In this document: positions 1 through 8,124 of the stretch, piece by piece
How the letters are laid out: every line of letters starts with the position of its first letter
Position numbering within the stretch: the stretch's first letter is position 1
Notes under the pieces: generated by a model
What the model saw: the letters and a program-made list of their open reading frames with translations, nothing else
Database searches by the model: none
What the model was told of the DNA's origin: nothing
Made by a program: the position numbers and the translations under genes
Assembly (NCBI GenBank): GCA_023249255.1
Contig: JAHFCY010000021.1
Span: forward strand, 1 to 23,785
Reading direction: 5' to 3'
DNA length: 23,785 bases
From: Candidatus Lindowiibacteriota bacterium
Lineage (GTDB): Bacteria > Lindowbacteria > 2-12-FULL-62-27

Positions 1-2270
1 ATCCCCGTCTGACCGCGCGTGACCGATTCGGGCAGAGAAACCACGTTGGCCACCGTCAAAATGCCCGCGCCTTCGACGTTCCATACGAAATTTTTCAAAT
101 CCGCCGTGCCGTCCGTATCGCCAACCGCAAGCGATGCGCGATTGAAGTCCACGCCCGTGCAGGACGCGTCGATGGTGTCCGCGCCGGTGTCCGCCTGCGA
201 GGATACCTGTATCGTAAAAGTGTACGTGTCCCCGCTTCCACCATTCACGCCCGTTGGCCCGGTACTGGCGGTCGTAACGGTGAACCCGTCCGTATCAACC
301 ACACTGTCGGACCGCCTCGTAAATTTGAGCGTGATCAGGCTCGTGTCCAACCTAAGCCGCGCGCCGCCGTCGTTACGCACAAAAACTATCAGCGTCGAAT
401 ATGTCTTCCCCTGATACACCGTATCCGTCGTGCTCGTAATGTAATTAACCGCCGCCTGCGCCGGCGTCTGCGCGACCCACGTGTCCTCATTGTCCGCCCG
501 CGTGTCGGTCGACGTTGTTGCAATCCGGATATCCGTGCAACTGACCTTGCCGTGGAGAGCGGCCTTGCCGATCGGCGCGAATGTATCGACAGACACGCGA
601 AACGAAAACGTCCCGGTGGCGCCCGCCGCCAGCGTCGTCGGATTGGTCGTCTCGGACGCCGTGACCGAATAACTGTCGGACGAATCCGAATTTCCATCAT
701 AGAGAAACACCACCCCCGCCGACCCGGCGGCGATCGTGCAGGAATTGTCCCCGGTATTGGCGACGGTGAAGACAACCAGCGCGCTGTCCGACGCGCTCTG
801 TCCGCGCGTGACCGAATCGGACGCGGTCGTGACGGTCATGACCTGCAGGGTCGCCGGCGCGTTGATGCGCCACACGAACGAATCGCCGATGCCGGCGTCG
901 CTGTCACTGCCGTCGGCCACGAATGTGTTGAATTTGGTGTCCGAGCCTTCGAAATACGCCGTGATGGTGTCATATCCCGTATCCGCGCCAGATTTGATGA
1001 TCACGTAATAACTGAACGTATCCTCCACCGACCCCGCCGGGATGATGGTGTCGGCGCTGAAAAACCGGATGACGGTGAAACTGTCCTTGACATTTGCGCC
1101 GTCGCGCGACCGCCTGAACACAAGCGTGTCGCCCTTGGAAATCCCGGCCGAATCGACCGTCGCCGTATTTTTCACCACCACCTGAACGATCAAACTGTCT
1201 CCCGCAACGCTTCCCTGCCCACGCGTTACGATTGTCGGACTCGTCACAATCCGCACGACGTCAAGGGTGGCGGGTTTGCGGACGTAGAGAGTCATCGAGG
1301 CCGTCGAATCGCTCTGCAGGCCATCCGACACAGCGGCCGCCACACGCCAGTAATACGTGTTGTCGGAGGGCAGGTCGGACGACGGCGTGAATGTCTCGGT
1401 ATCGACCGAATTATTCTCGACGACAATCCCTCCCCGCGCCACACCCGCAAACGACGCCGACGTGTCGATCAGCACCAGATAACTGTCCGGTCCACCGGTG
1501 TCGGGAAACGTCCAGACAAACGTCGGCAGCACGGCGTTGGTTTCGGCGCCGGTGTCGGGGGATGAAAGGACGGGAGTATCCCTAAAAAGGATATTGAAAT
1601 TACCCTGAACCAATGTGTCTGTAAGATTGTTTCCACTATAGAAAATAGCCGACTGTCGGGGAAGTGATGTATTAAATGTGATGGGGCTTTTTAATACAGG
1701 TTTTAGTGATGTAGCCTCGACTCGCATAACAGTATCGTTGGCCAGATCCTCTTCGGGAGTTCCAAATCCATCCGTGGCTTTTATTGAAACATTCACCGTA
1801 CCCAACTTGTTATCCCACTTGGCTGTTCCACCATTAAATTCCGTTGCCCAATTTCTATATGCACTCGGGGTGACAGCCCCCGAAAGTTGATTCACCACAA
1901 TTTTGCTGATTTTAATTATTGCTGTGTCAAAGTTGAGGTAAATGCCCGCATTTGTTGTCGTATCTGACGGATCGGTTGTCTGCCATACCAGAAAGAAGAC
2001 AGAATCACCGACATAACCGGTAATGGTAGTCACCGTACTATCCACTGGATTACTGGTGTTCTTTGAAACTCTTAAAACAGTGCTGTCGTCGGCGTATACA
2101 GGGGATGGAGCGTTCAGAGAACAGAATGCAACTGTCAATACCATCAACAACAAAATGTACTTACCAATCAGCGGTGAGAGCCACCCCACCCCCCGAGGAT
2201 TTACCTTGGCTGTTGTGACATCTTGCAGGTACCCCCTATTTTGCCCCTCGGATCCTTGTGCATAATCCAT
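1..2270 (-). CDS. Large exported protein with N-terminal cohesin-like module and Ig-like repeats (3' end outside window)
   Basis: About 756 codons are visible and the frame is open at the left edge, so the C-terminus is missing. The ATG at 2270 has an AGAGG about 10 nt upstream; an in-frame ATG at 2288 is the alternative. A hydrophobic segment at residues 36-50, followed by a cleavage-like SPVYA site near residue 59, suggests Sec export after an unusually long n-region. Residues about 65-228 look cohesin-like: GYVGDSVFFLV, then AGIYLNFDTAIIKISKI, an LGTVNVSIKA strand, and a closing FNI strand. Residues 230-335 are FN3-like (TYYWRVAA). From 336 on, units of about 140 residues repeat, three complete and a fourth begun; each starts PATL-V or similar and carries VTRGQ or a variant, and resembles bacterial Ig-like/CARDB-type modules. 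It lies downstream of three dockerin genes on the same strand. The reading frame is certain; the cohesin call is by eye and moderate. Confidence 0.75.
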   Translation of the reverse strand, partial: MDYAQGSEGQNRGYLQDVTTAKVNPRGVGWLSPLIGKYILLLMVLTVAFCSLNAPSPVYADDSTVLRVSKNTSNPVDSTVTTITGYVGDSVFFLVWQTTDPSDTTTNAGIYLNFDTAIIKISKIVVNQLSGAVTPSAYRNWATEFNGGTAKWDNKLGTVNVSIKATDGFGTPEEDLANDTVMRVEATSLKPVLKSPITFNTSLPRQSAIFYSGNNLTDTLVQGNFNILFRDTPVLSSPDTGAETNAVLPTFVWTFPDTGGPDSYLVLIDTSASFAGVARGGIVVENNSVDTETFTPSSDLPSDNTYYWRVAAAVSDGLQSDSTASMTLYVRKPATLDVVRIVTSPTIVTRGQGSVAGDSLIVQVVVKNTATVDSAGISKGDTLVFRRSRDGANVKDSFTVIRFFSADTIIPAGSVEDTFSYYVIIKSGADTGYDTITAYFEGSDTKFNTFVADGSDSDAGIGDSFVWRINAPATLQVMTVTTASDSVTRGQSASDSALVVFTVANTGDNSCTIAAGSAGVVFLYDGNSDSSDSYSVTASETTNPTTLAAGATGTFSFRVSVDTFAPIGKAALHGKVSCTDIRIATTSTDTRADNEDTWVAQTPAQAAVNYITSTTDTVYQGKTYSTLIVFVRNDGGARLRLDTSLITLKFTRRSDSVVDTDGFTVTTASTGPTGVNGGSGDTYTFTIQVSSQADTGADTIDASCTGVDFNRASLAVGDTDGTADLKNFVWNVEGAGILTVANVVSLPESVTRGQTG

Positions 2271-2357
2271 CAGTCGATATCCTCTCATCAGCGCGCCGAC
2301 CCCGTCCAACCTAGCGATCCTACCATCCCGGGATAATGGATTCCACAAATTTTCCAA

Positions 2358-2385
2358 AAAATATCCCCCCGCAAGAGCACGTCAA
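2358..2385 (-). promoter_or_regulatory. Putative sigma70-like promoter of the cohesin-like gene
   Basis: On the minus strand TTGACG (2380-2385) is followed after 16 bp by TATTTT (2358-2363). It lies in the 136-bp gap after the upstream dockerin gene and would give a leader of roughly 80 nt before the ATG at 2270. The -10 is weak (4 of 6). The rest of this gap holds only a short CCCGGG-centred palindrome near 2330 and no clear terminator. Confidence 0.4.
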
Positions 2386-2406
2386 CACCCCTGTCTATAA
2401 ACGAGC

Positions 2407-5400
2407 CTACTGATCACCGGATTTCATCCAATTCGGGGCGAGGACGGAGTAATCGGCGTCTGTGATATAACCGTCATTGTTAAAGTCTGCCCTCGCATCA
2501 TATTTTGAATTCCCTGATTGGGTCATCCAAGCTGGCGCCAGGATGCTGTAATCCGCGTCGGTTACATAATTGTCGTTGTTCGCATCTCCGCCCTTCAGCG
2601 TAGTCCTCGAAAACGTGAAGTTCGTGATCTTCCCGCCGGCAATCGTCATCGTTCCCGACATCCGAAGCGTGCGGGACTCTTTGATTTTAATCGTATAGGA
2701 GCCGTCGGAAATCGCTTGAAGCTCAAAAGCGCCACTGCTGTCCGTATAACCTTCACTTTGCGTGTCACCGCCTGCGCTGTAGACAGCTATATTGATCCCC
2801 GACCGGTCGTCGCCTCGCCCTTCGATTTTAACCGACAGCGCCGTGTCCGATATCGTGTTGCTGTCGCTGACGATGACGTAGATCGAGAAGTGTGACACAT
2901 TCGCCCAAACCGTTTTGTTGGTCGCGTCTGCCGTGCTGGACACTTGGACCAACTGCTGGGTGCTCTCGTTCAGGTACGACAGCTTCAGACTGCTCGCGGC
3001 ATACCTGGTCCCGTCGACAATACCGTCGTTGTCCGCGTCCACGTATGGTATCTCGATGCGAACCGGTGTACTGAAGTTTCCGGTCTGGACGTTACCGCTC
3101 TGGTCTTTGATGGAGAAGTCATAAACCCCCATCGCATATACCGGTTTTTTCGCCGTTTGGGCGACCGCGTTGTTGAAAGCGGTCATCTTCGGATTATCGG
3201 GCGCGAGCGCGCCGATTTCACAAGTCGAGCTGGCGGGTACCGCCGAAGCCGGAACTGTTGCCGCAATGCCATCCGGGGTGGCGACGCGCGTTGATCCTGA
3301 CGACGCCACCGATCCCGTTTGGAGTTGTAACAGCTTGGCAATTGTCTGAATACGCCGAATCGGATTAAAGAGCCAATTATAGATCGTATTGAACACCTGT
3401 TCCGGAATGACCTGAGGAAAACCGAGAATGTTATCAGGAGCACCGATAAAACCACCATGATGAGTTCCAACAGGGACGAACTGCACATTGCCGTTTGCGT
3501 CCCCGATCCACGTCTCATTGACGCGCACAAAGATATCATTCTCTTGTCCCGGATCCAGTTCCACGGGAAAATATTGGATTATCGGGGCAGTAATAAGCAT
3601 GGAGTTCAACAGATACAGCGCAGGGCCTATCGGCTTTATGAAGCTATTGAGTGACAGTGTTCCGGCTATGATTCCGTATTCGACGTTGGGATTAAGAGCC
3701 TCGTGGAAGGCCTGTGAATTTTCGTCGTAATTATTCAGCTTACCTACCAAGTTAAGATTACCCGGATAATGTTGTTGGAAGTGTGGAGGATAGATTTGAT
3801 TAAAGACCGCTTCGTCATTATCGTTATGATAATCCCCGAACGCGTCCACGGCGAGCCTGTTTGCAAGAGGCAACCGATTGTAGACATCTCGATACCTGTG
3901 TGTAACTGCATCTACGTCATGATTGAGATGATACATAAAATCCGCGGGCCACGACCCCCTGTTCGTCGGAGCGAGCTGGATGATCTTGTCAACGCTTTCC
4001 GCGATATAGAGACTTTTGGTCGGATCATCCGGATCGTATTTTTCCAGATACCACCGCGCCATCGGGCCTCCGAGGCTGTGCGTGATGAGGGTAATGGGGG
4101 TACTCGGAAAATTTTTCACCCGAAACGCCTTGATCGCTTCCTCAAGAAGCTTCGCGGATTTATCCCAGCTCTGTGAACTGGGGTATTCGAATGACCAGAT
4201 ATCGTTGGTCGTGAGAATCCTGTCAGCTATTCCCTTCCTCAACTTCTCCATATCGGCCGCGACACAGTGAGTTCCATGCACAAGCCAAATCAACCTCTTG
4301 CCGTACGGCTGATTATCGGCCGTAAAGAAATCAGACACATGCGTTGCCACAAGATTGTTGTTGGTATCATATTCGACTATCTTCACCTGCACCGAGTTAT
4401 TGTAATTAATAATGGGTGTGGTTTTGTCCGCGTCAGCGTAAGTGATGATTTTGCTGTTCCATACCAGTATGCCGTCGTCCTTCTCCATCTTGTCAAGTGT
4501 ATCTGATATATTACCGTATACCGCCCGCGCGCGAATTTCCGGGGCCGCCGACCACGGGACGGCCGACGATTGCCTGAAAAACGCGAGAATATACGCTCCA
4601 TTCCCTGTGGCCCATGTGATTGTATCCTTGCCATTGCCCGCGGACGCGACTGCGATGTCGACTACATTGACGGCCGCAGTTTCCACATAGGTTTTGACGA
4701 ACGTCGCGGAATTGCCGGAGGTCGTTTCCGTGTAAACTACGACTTTTGCCGTATGATACCCCGCGCCATTTGCCAATGTGACCGGGAGTGTTTTGAAAAT
4801 GTATGTGTCCTTTGTTGAAATCAGCACCGGCCCTGTGCAGGCGGATACTTGATTGTCGATCTGCACTTCGACCTTGGCCCAAAACGCGGCCACGGGTGGA
4901 TTATAAACCGGGATACTCCACCGAATCTGGTCGCCTGGCATAAAAACCGTCGAACGCTCATACGTCGTAGTCCCACCCGACACGCGAACTTTCTCTGTGT
5001 ACGAATCCGCCGTGTTTAGAACATGCGGCCATGAAAAGGTGTCGGTGAGAGTAGAAGGGGGGTCTTTAATTGTGATGGTTTGGTTGACAGGCACTGATTT
5101 TATGACGACATCGCCATCTAGGAAAGTAACCCGTATATCAACATTTGTTGCAGATGCAACACCAACAAGTACGGGAGAAATCGCCGTGGCAAATTCCATA
5201 ATATATTTGCCCGGTCCTGTATCAAAATCTACCCCCCCGTCTAAATCTATCTCAACCTTTGCTCCTATTGCAGGACGATCTGGATCATTATCCGATTCGA
5301 TCGAATTTCCATTGGCATCTGTTAACGCTTTTATTTTGATATAGTTATTTGAATTCCCATCGTTTTGATATACAGTTAGTCTAGTGGAGGACGATATTGA

Positions 5401-6627
5401 TGTTGATCCTGAAATGACCAAATCTAAATCTCCGTCGTTATCATAATCACCCCATTGTGCGGAGCCACCTTCACCCACATTGTACACATTAGTAAAAATG
5501 TTATTTCCATCATTTTGAAATATTATTGAACGATTATCATTCCATCCATATTCTCCTGTTGCAACAAAATCTAAATCTCCGTCGTTATCATAATCACCCC
5601 ATTGAACTGATGCATAACTTAATCCTTTATTTACCCCCAATGGTTCGACAGTACTCGTGAAGTTGTTCCCATTATTGTTATGGAATATAATTAGTCTGTA
5701 TTTAGAATTGCTGTCTCTTCCTGCTACAACCAAATCAAGATATCCATCATTATCGTAGTCTCCCCAATGGGCAGACGATATGTCGACACCAGTATTAATT
5801 CCCATTGGGGTTGCGAAAATTACAAAGTTACCCCCACCGTTATTTTTATAGATAATCAAATGTCTATTTGCATTATCGTTACCAGAAACTACCAAGTCCA
5901 AATCACCATCGTTATCAAAATCGCCCCAATGAAGAGAACCTTGTTCTGTAGGTGTGAGACTAAGAATTTTGGTGAACGAATTATTTCCATTATTTCTGAA
6001 TATATCTGTTACACAAGTTGAACTTCGCCAACCCGACACAATCAAATCAAGATCATTATCTTTGTCATAATCCCCCCACTGTATTGAAGACGAACTAACT
6101 CCGCCGCTACCATATAAGTCCGGCAAACTTGTAAAATTATTACTTCCATCATTTCTAAAAATGAATGCTTTATTAGAACTAGGTCCAGTGGCTCTATAGC
6201 CAGTCACAGCCAAGTCTAAATCTCCATCATTATCACAGTCTCCCCATTGTATAGAGGCATCGTAAACACCTATAGAATTTCCCATTGGTTCTGCGATGTT
6301 AGTAAATGTGTTATTTCCATCATATCGATAAATTATTAAACGATTGGTACCACTGCCATCTAATCCTGCAACAGCCAAGTCAAGATCGCTATCGCTATCG
6401 AAGTCTCCCCACTGGACAGACGATCTGTTGACACCTATCAGTTCTCTAACATTGGTAAATGTCGCATGGGCAATTGTAATGGTCGCAAAGAATACATAGA
6501 AAAAGAATAAGGCAAAGAGAGGGAATTTATAAAAGGCGAAAAGGCGGAAAAGCGTGGGGACGGGGGACGCAGATAGACAAATTGACAGACCATCTCTGGA
6601 ATTTGATGGACATATACCCGTACCCAT
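2407..6627 (-). CDS. Exported FG-GAP propeller / ASPIC-UnbV / lipase-like protein with C-terminal dockerin
   Basis: The chosen ATG at 6627 gives 1406 aa, avoids overlap with the upstream gene and leaves a signal-like h-region (FPLFALFFFYVFF, then IAHA). No strong ribosome site is visible; the frame is open to an ATG at 6807. Residues about 60-430 carry seven (Q/H)WGD-x-D-x-D-x-DLD repeats, matching a seven-bladed FG-GAP/VCBS propeller. Residues about 430-515 (IGAKVEIDLDGG) fit ASPIC/UnbV. After two beta-rich modules, an alpha/beta-hydrolase follows: oxyanion-type LVHGT near 782, nucleophile elbow THSLGG with Ser at about 851, and a late HHGG as possible catalytic His. Next come a ZU5-like beta region, a carboxypeptidase-regulatory-like domain and a dockerin. 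The C-terminal half is paralogous to the protein at 9757-14205. An extracellular lipase/esterase is inferred; the substrate is unknown. Confidence 0.85.
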   Translation of the reverse strand: MGTGICPSNSRDGLSICLSASPVPTLFRLFAFYKFPLFALFFFYVFFATITIAHATFTNVRELIGVNRSSVQWGDFDSDSDLDLAVAGLDGSGTNRLIIYRYDGNNTFTNIAEPMGNSIGVYDASIQWGDCDNDGDLDLAVTGYRATGPSSNKAFIFRNDGSNNFTSLPDLYGSGGVSSSSIQWGDYDKDNDLDLIVSGWRSSTCVTDIFRNNGNNSFTKILSLTPTEQGSLHWGDFDNDGDLDLVVSGNDNANRHLIIYKNNGGGNFVIFATPMGINTGVDISSAHWGDYDNDGYLDLVVAGRDSNSKYRLIIFHNNNGNNFTSTVEPLGVNKGLSYASVQWGDYDNDGDLDFVATGEYGWNDNRSIIFQNDGNNIFTNVYNVGEGGSAQWGDYDNDGDLDLVISGSTSISSSTRLTVYQNDGNSNNYIKIKALTDANGNSIESDNDPDRPAIGAKVEIDLDGGVDFDTGPGKYIMEFATAISPVLVGVASATNVDIRVTFLDGDVVIKSVPVNQTITIKDPPSTLTDTFSWPHVLNTADSYTEKVRVSGGTTTYERSTVFMPGDQIRWSIPVYNPPVAAFWAKVEVQIDNQVSACTGPVLISTKDTYIFKTLPVTLANGAGYHTAKVVVYTETTSGNSATFVKTYVETAAVNVVDIAVASAGNGKDTITWATGNGAYILAFFRQSSAVPWSAAPEIRARAVYGNISDTLDKMEKDDGILVWNSKIITYADADKTTPIINYNNSVQVKIVEYDTNNNLVATHVSDFFTADNQPYGKRLIWLVHGTHCVAADMEKLRKGIADRILTTNDIWSFEYPSSQSWDKSAKLLEEAIKAFRVKNFPSTPITLITHSLGGPMARWYLEKYDPDDPTKSLYIAESVDKIIQLAPTNRGSWPADFMYHLNHDVDAVTHRYRDVYNRLPLANRLAVDAFGDYHNDNDEAVFNQIYPPHFQQHYPGNLNLVGKLNNYDENSQAFHEALNPNVEYGIIAGTLSLNSFIKPIGPALYLLNSMLITAPIIQYFPVELDPGQENDIFVRVNETWIGDANGNVQFVPVGTHHGGFIGAPDNILGFPQVIPEQVFNTIYNWLFNPIRRIQTIAKLLQLQTGSVASSGSTRVATPDGIAATVPASAVPASSTCEIGALAPDNPKMTAFNNAVAQTAKKPVYAMGVYDFSIKDQSGNVQTGNFSTPVRIEIPYVDADNDGIVDGTRYAASSLKLSYLNESTQQLVQVSSTADATNKTVWANVSHFSIYVIVSDSNTISDTALSVKIEGRGDDRSGINIAVYSAGGDTQSEGYTDSSGAFELQAISDGSYTIKIKESRTLRMSGTMTIAGGKITNFTFSRTTLKGGDANNDNYVTDADYSILAPAWMTQSGNSKYDARADFNNDGYITDADYSVLAPNWMKSGDQ
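2413..2600 (-). repeat. Dockerin-encoding repeat, copy 1
   Basis: This 3'-terminal stretch is nearly identical in DNA to 9760-9947 and clearly related to 15097-15284. It encodes two calcium-binding F-hand loops (D-x-N-x-D-x-Y-x-T-x-x-D), each followed by a short helix with LAP-x-WM. The near-identity with copy 2 continues upstream through the preceding carboxypeptidase-regulatory-like domain to about 3020, which suggests recent duplication or gene conversion. Confidence 0.85.
6552..6596. repeat. REP-like G-run motif near the 5' end of the propeller gene
   Basis: The plus strand carries two G-runs with GGGGGACG, followed by AAATTGACA and a G or C then ACC. The same ordered blocks recur at 7818-7840 with a shorter gap. 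Here the motif lies inside the proposed signal-peptide-coding region, so the N-terminus of that protein may have been remodelled by an inserted short element. The relationship is suggestive only. Confidence 0.3.
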
Positions 6628-6664
6628 ATCCAAGGCCGAAATCTTCGATGCCAATATTGTCCGT

Positions 6665-7099
6665 CTATCCACTGGCGTCGTGATCCCCGCCGGACATCTT
6701 CTCCGAGTGCGTTCTATCCAATAACCCCAAAGAAATTGAAATCTGTTCAGGCGAAGCATACTGATAAATCGCGGTCCATGCCAGGGCGATAAAGAGCGCC
6801 TCTGCAAGTACCGTTATGCCCTGAAACAACAACCGATACTCCGGCGTTTTTCCGATAAACTCGTTCACAACAAAATGATAGAGGCATCCGACAAGGATTA
6901 CGGACAGCGACACAAAAATAAATGACATGGATTTAATTTTGAACCCCGATTGGGCCTGTTTGGACAGGTTTGATATGCGCGATATTCCATAAAATTTAAG
7001 CGCAATCAGCAGACCGGCAATTCCGATCGCGGTGATCCAGATGCGAGGCATGAGAATGGTCGCGACAACCAACACGGTATCCCTATTGTTCTTAAACAT
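6665..7099 (-). CDS. Small integral membrane protein, unrecognised family
   Basis: The 144-aa product starts at the ATG at 7099, with GGTGATC about 6 nt upstream as a weak ribosome site. Three hydrophobic stretches are visible: residues about 8-37, 55-78 and 89-113. They are separated by a basic loop (SKQAQSGFKIK), and the tail is polar and charged. I recognise no catalytic motif or family. It ends 37 bp before the proposed start of the propeller/lipase gene on the same strand, so the two are probably co-transcribed. It is divergent from the first toxin-antitoxin pair. A role in exporting or anchoring the downstream protein is possible but unsupported. The hydrophobic pattern makes a real gene likely. 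Confidence 0.65.
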   Translation of the reverse strand: MFKNNRDTVLVVATILMPRIWITAIGIAGLLIALKFYGISRISNLSKQAQSGFKIKSMSFIFVSLSVILVGCLYHFVVNEFIGKTPEYRLLFQGITVLAEALFIALAWTAIYQYASPEQISISLGLLDRTHSEKMSGGDHDASG

Positions 7100-7158
7100 T
7101 ACTGATCACCAAGCAGGAGGGTACTTGGCCATCCTTGGTCGGCGGGATTTAGGGCAGT

Positions 7159-7242
7159 ATGAAAAGGAATTTGTGGTTTTTTTTCGGGACTGCGTATTGC
7201 CTTTACGCGGTGAACGGAGTAGCATACTCGCATGCGACTTGA
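7159..7242 (+). other. 27-codon signal-peptide-like ORF
   Basis: ATG at 7159 opens a short frame ending TGA at 7240-7242. The product begins MKRN, has a hydrophobic core WFFFGTAYCLYAV and ends AYSHAT, like an amputated signal peptide. An AGGG lies 4 nt upstream. Just before it, GGCGGGATTTAGGGCAGT resembles the -10 regions of the TA promoters. It may be a relic of a lost secreted gene; it overlaps the antitoxin start at 7232 in another frame. Confidence 0.25.
7197..7225 (+). promoter_or_regulatory. Putative leaderless promoter of TA pair 1
   Basis: TTGCCT (7197-7202), a 17-bp spacer and TAGCAT (7220-7225), with the antitoxin ATG 6 nt further on at 7232. The match to consensus is modest. The distances, however, equal those at the three other TA operons in this window, and transcription would begin about at the start codon. 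Confidence 0.45.
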
Positions 7243-7459
7243 TGAACGGATCAGAATCACTACGGGTGTCCGCGGAGGCAAACCCTGCATCCGGGAGACG
7301 CGCATCACTGTATATGACGTCCTTGAGTATCTTGCGGGGGGCATGACCGAGGATCGGATTCTCGCTGATTTCCCCAGTCTTGAGCGCGAGGACATCCGAG
7401 CCTGCTTGACGTTCGCTGCCGCGCGTGAGCGAAGGCTGGCAGTTCCACCGGCGGCGTGA
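7232..7459 (+). CDS. DUF433-family antitoxin (TA pair 1)
   Basis: The 75-aa protein shows the DUF433 hallmarks: a GVRGGKPCIRETRITVYDVL segment, in which R-x-GGKP-I-x-x-TRI-V is characteristic, and then GMTEDRILADFPSLEREDI, the helix-turn-helix-like region. The family is typically 70-100 aa and is known as the partner of DUF5615 PIN-like toxins, neutralising the toxin and probably repressing the operon. The start ATG at 7232 has no ribosome site, but a promoter whose -10 ends 6 nt upstream suggests leaderless initiation. Its stop overlaps the toxin start as GTGA, implying translational coupling. It is divergent from the membrane-protein/propeller-lipase operon. The family call is confident; toxin inhibition is inferred from the pairing. 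Confidence 0.85.
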   Translation: MRLDERIRITTGVRGGKPCIRETRITVYDVLEYLAGGMTEDRILADFPSLEREDIRACLTFAAARERRLAVPPAA

Positions 7460-7806
7460 AGCTCCTCTACGACGAGAACCTCAGCCCGCGGCTCGTGGAT
7501 ATTCTTCATTCGAACTTCCCCGCCAGTGAGCACCTTGAGACCGCCGCGCTCCGGGGTTGTCCGGATCGGCAGGTGTGGCAATACGCCCGCGAGCACGGCC
7601 TGACAATTGTATCCAAGGACAACGATTTCCGGCAACTCTCGTTCTTGCACGGTCCCCCTCCAAAAGTCATTTGGCTGTCAATCGGAAACGCCGGAACGGA
7701 GACAATCGCGCGATTCCTCGCAAGCCGATCCGAGGTGGTACGCGAGTTTCTCGCCGCCCCAGATGAGGGTCTGCTCGTCCTTGAAATGTTCGGAGATGAG
7801 GCATAA
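7456..7806 (+). CDS. DUF5615 PIN-like toxin (TA pair 1)
   Basis: The 116-aa product starts at a GTG that overlaps the antitoxin stop codon by 4 nt. MKLLYDENLSPRL at the N-terminus supplies the first acidic cluster (D6, E7). TIVSKDNDFRQLS, with GLTIVSKDNDF, supplies the second (near residues 54-57). Both are typical of DUF5615 PIN-like ribonucleases. The C-terminal part (TETIARFLASRSEVVREFL) fits the family's helical tail, and the length is normal, so the gene looks intact. By family analogy it is a putative RNase toxin controlled by the DUF433 protein; RNA cleavage is not shown here. Downstream lies a minus-strand promoter that could make RNA antisense to its 3' end. Confidence 0.85.
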   Translation: MKLLYDENLSPRLVDILHSNFPASEHLETAALRGCPDRQVWQYAREHGLTIVSKDNDFRQLSFLHGPPPKVIWLSIGNAGTETIARFLASRSEVVREFLAAPDEGLLVLEMFGDEA

Positions 7807-7845
7807 CATCTGGACGAGGGGGACGTAAATTGACACACCCGTCTC

Positions 7846-7874
7846 GAACCCGCATCCGGAACGATTTCGGGTTC
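7846..7874. ncRNA. Conserved hairpin element, copy 1
   Basis: Perfect 7-bp arms GAACCCG (7846-7852) and CGGGTTC (7868-7874) enclose a 15-nt loop containing CCGGAACGATTT. Copy 2 at 8820-8848 keeps loop length and nearly the whole loop, but changes one stem pair in both arms. This supports a conserved RNA or DNA structure. It could be transcribed leftward from the minus-strand promoter at 8008-8035. No known RNA family was recognised. Confidence 0.5.
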
Positions 7875-7921
7875 ATGCCGCGTGACTCATGCCCGCGGCA
7901 GGTCGGCCGGCCGTCACTTCC

Positions 7922-8035
7922 CCCATCCGGTCCGCCGGCTAACTGGTCAGCAATTTCGGCAATCTCCGTCAGCATCTGTATCATACCGTATAATAAATAA
8001 TGGGCGTATTGTAAGCATCGCCGGACAATAGTCAA
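7922..8035 (-). repeat. 114-bp promoter-leader repeat, copy 1
   Basis: This segment aligns without gaps to 9524-9637 (offset 1602) with scattered substitutions. Reading on the minus strand, it starts with a promoter, then a conserved CATTATTTATTATACGG block, then a short frame beginning MI-ML-EI-EIADQ-AGGPDG in both copies. Neither copy precedes a recognisable gene. A partly similar arrangement precedes the beta-helix/lipase gene at 14205-14350, so these may be relics of lost dockerin-gene leaders or a small RNA. Confidence 0.7.
8008..8035 (-). promoter_or_regulatory. Orphan minus-strand promoter, copy 1
   Basis: TTGACT (8030-8035) is followed after 16 bp by TACAAT (8008-8013) on the minus strand, a strong sigma70-like match. 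It diverges from the promoter of TA pair 2 about 55 bp away and points into the 3' end of the pair 1 toxin gene. Confidence 0.55.
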
Positions 8036-8064
8036 GCGCCCCTGGGCGGCCAAGATCGGGAGAA

Positions 8065-8078
8065 TCCCATCCATGGGA
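8065..8078. promoter_or_regulatory. Operator-like palindrome upstream of TA pair 2
   Basis: TCCCAT and ATGGGA are perfect inverted arms around CC, ending 11 nt before the -35 of TA pair 2. A copy with one arm mismatch lies in the same place for pair 3 (8919-8932). It may bind the autoregulating antitoxin; this is inferred from position only. Confidence 0.4.
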
Positions 8079-8089
8079 GTTGGATCGTC

Positions 8090-8118
8090 TTGACTTGCCC
8101 GAAGGGATTTAGGACAGT
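8090..8118 (+). promoter_or_regulatory. Putative leaderless promoter of TA pair 2
   Basis: TTGACT (8090-8095), 17 bp, GACAGT (8113-8118), then 6 nt to the ATG at 8125. This spacing favours 8125 over the ATG at 8119, which abuts the -10 box. The flank 8051-8127 aligns ungapped with 8905-8981. Confidence 0.6.
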
Positions 8119-8124
8119 ATGGGC

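Noticed and set aside
552-1565. 337-aa plus-strand ORF, Arg/His-rich
   Set aside because: It is the antisense shadow of the continuous minus-strand frame, which shows real modules (FN3, VTRGQ repeats) across the whole stretch.
5400-6420. Regularly spaced near-identical DNA blocks, possible CRISPR array
   Set aside because: The blocks are in frame and encode the WGDYDNDGDLD propeller blades; spacing is about 145-190 bp and variable, and there are no cas genes.
6807-6807. Longer start for the propeller-lipase gene
   Set aside because: It would overlap the upstream membrane-protein gene by 143 bp and put about 90 polar residues before the signal sequence.
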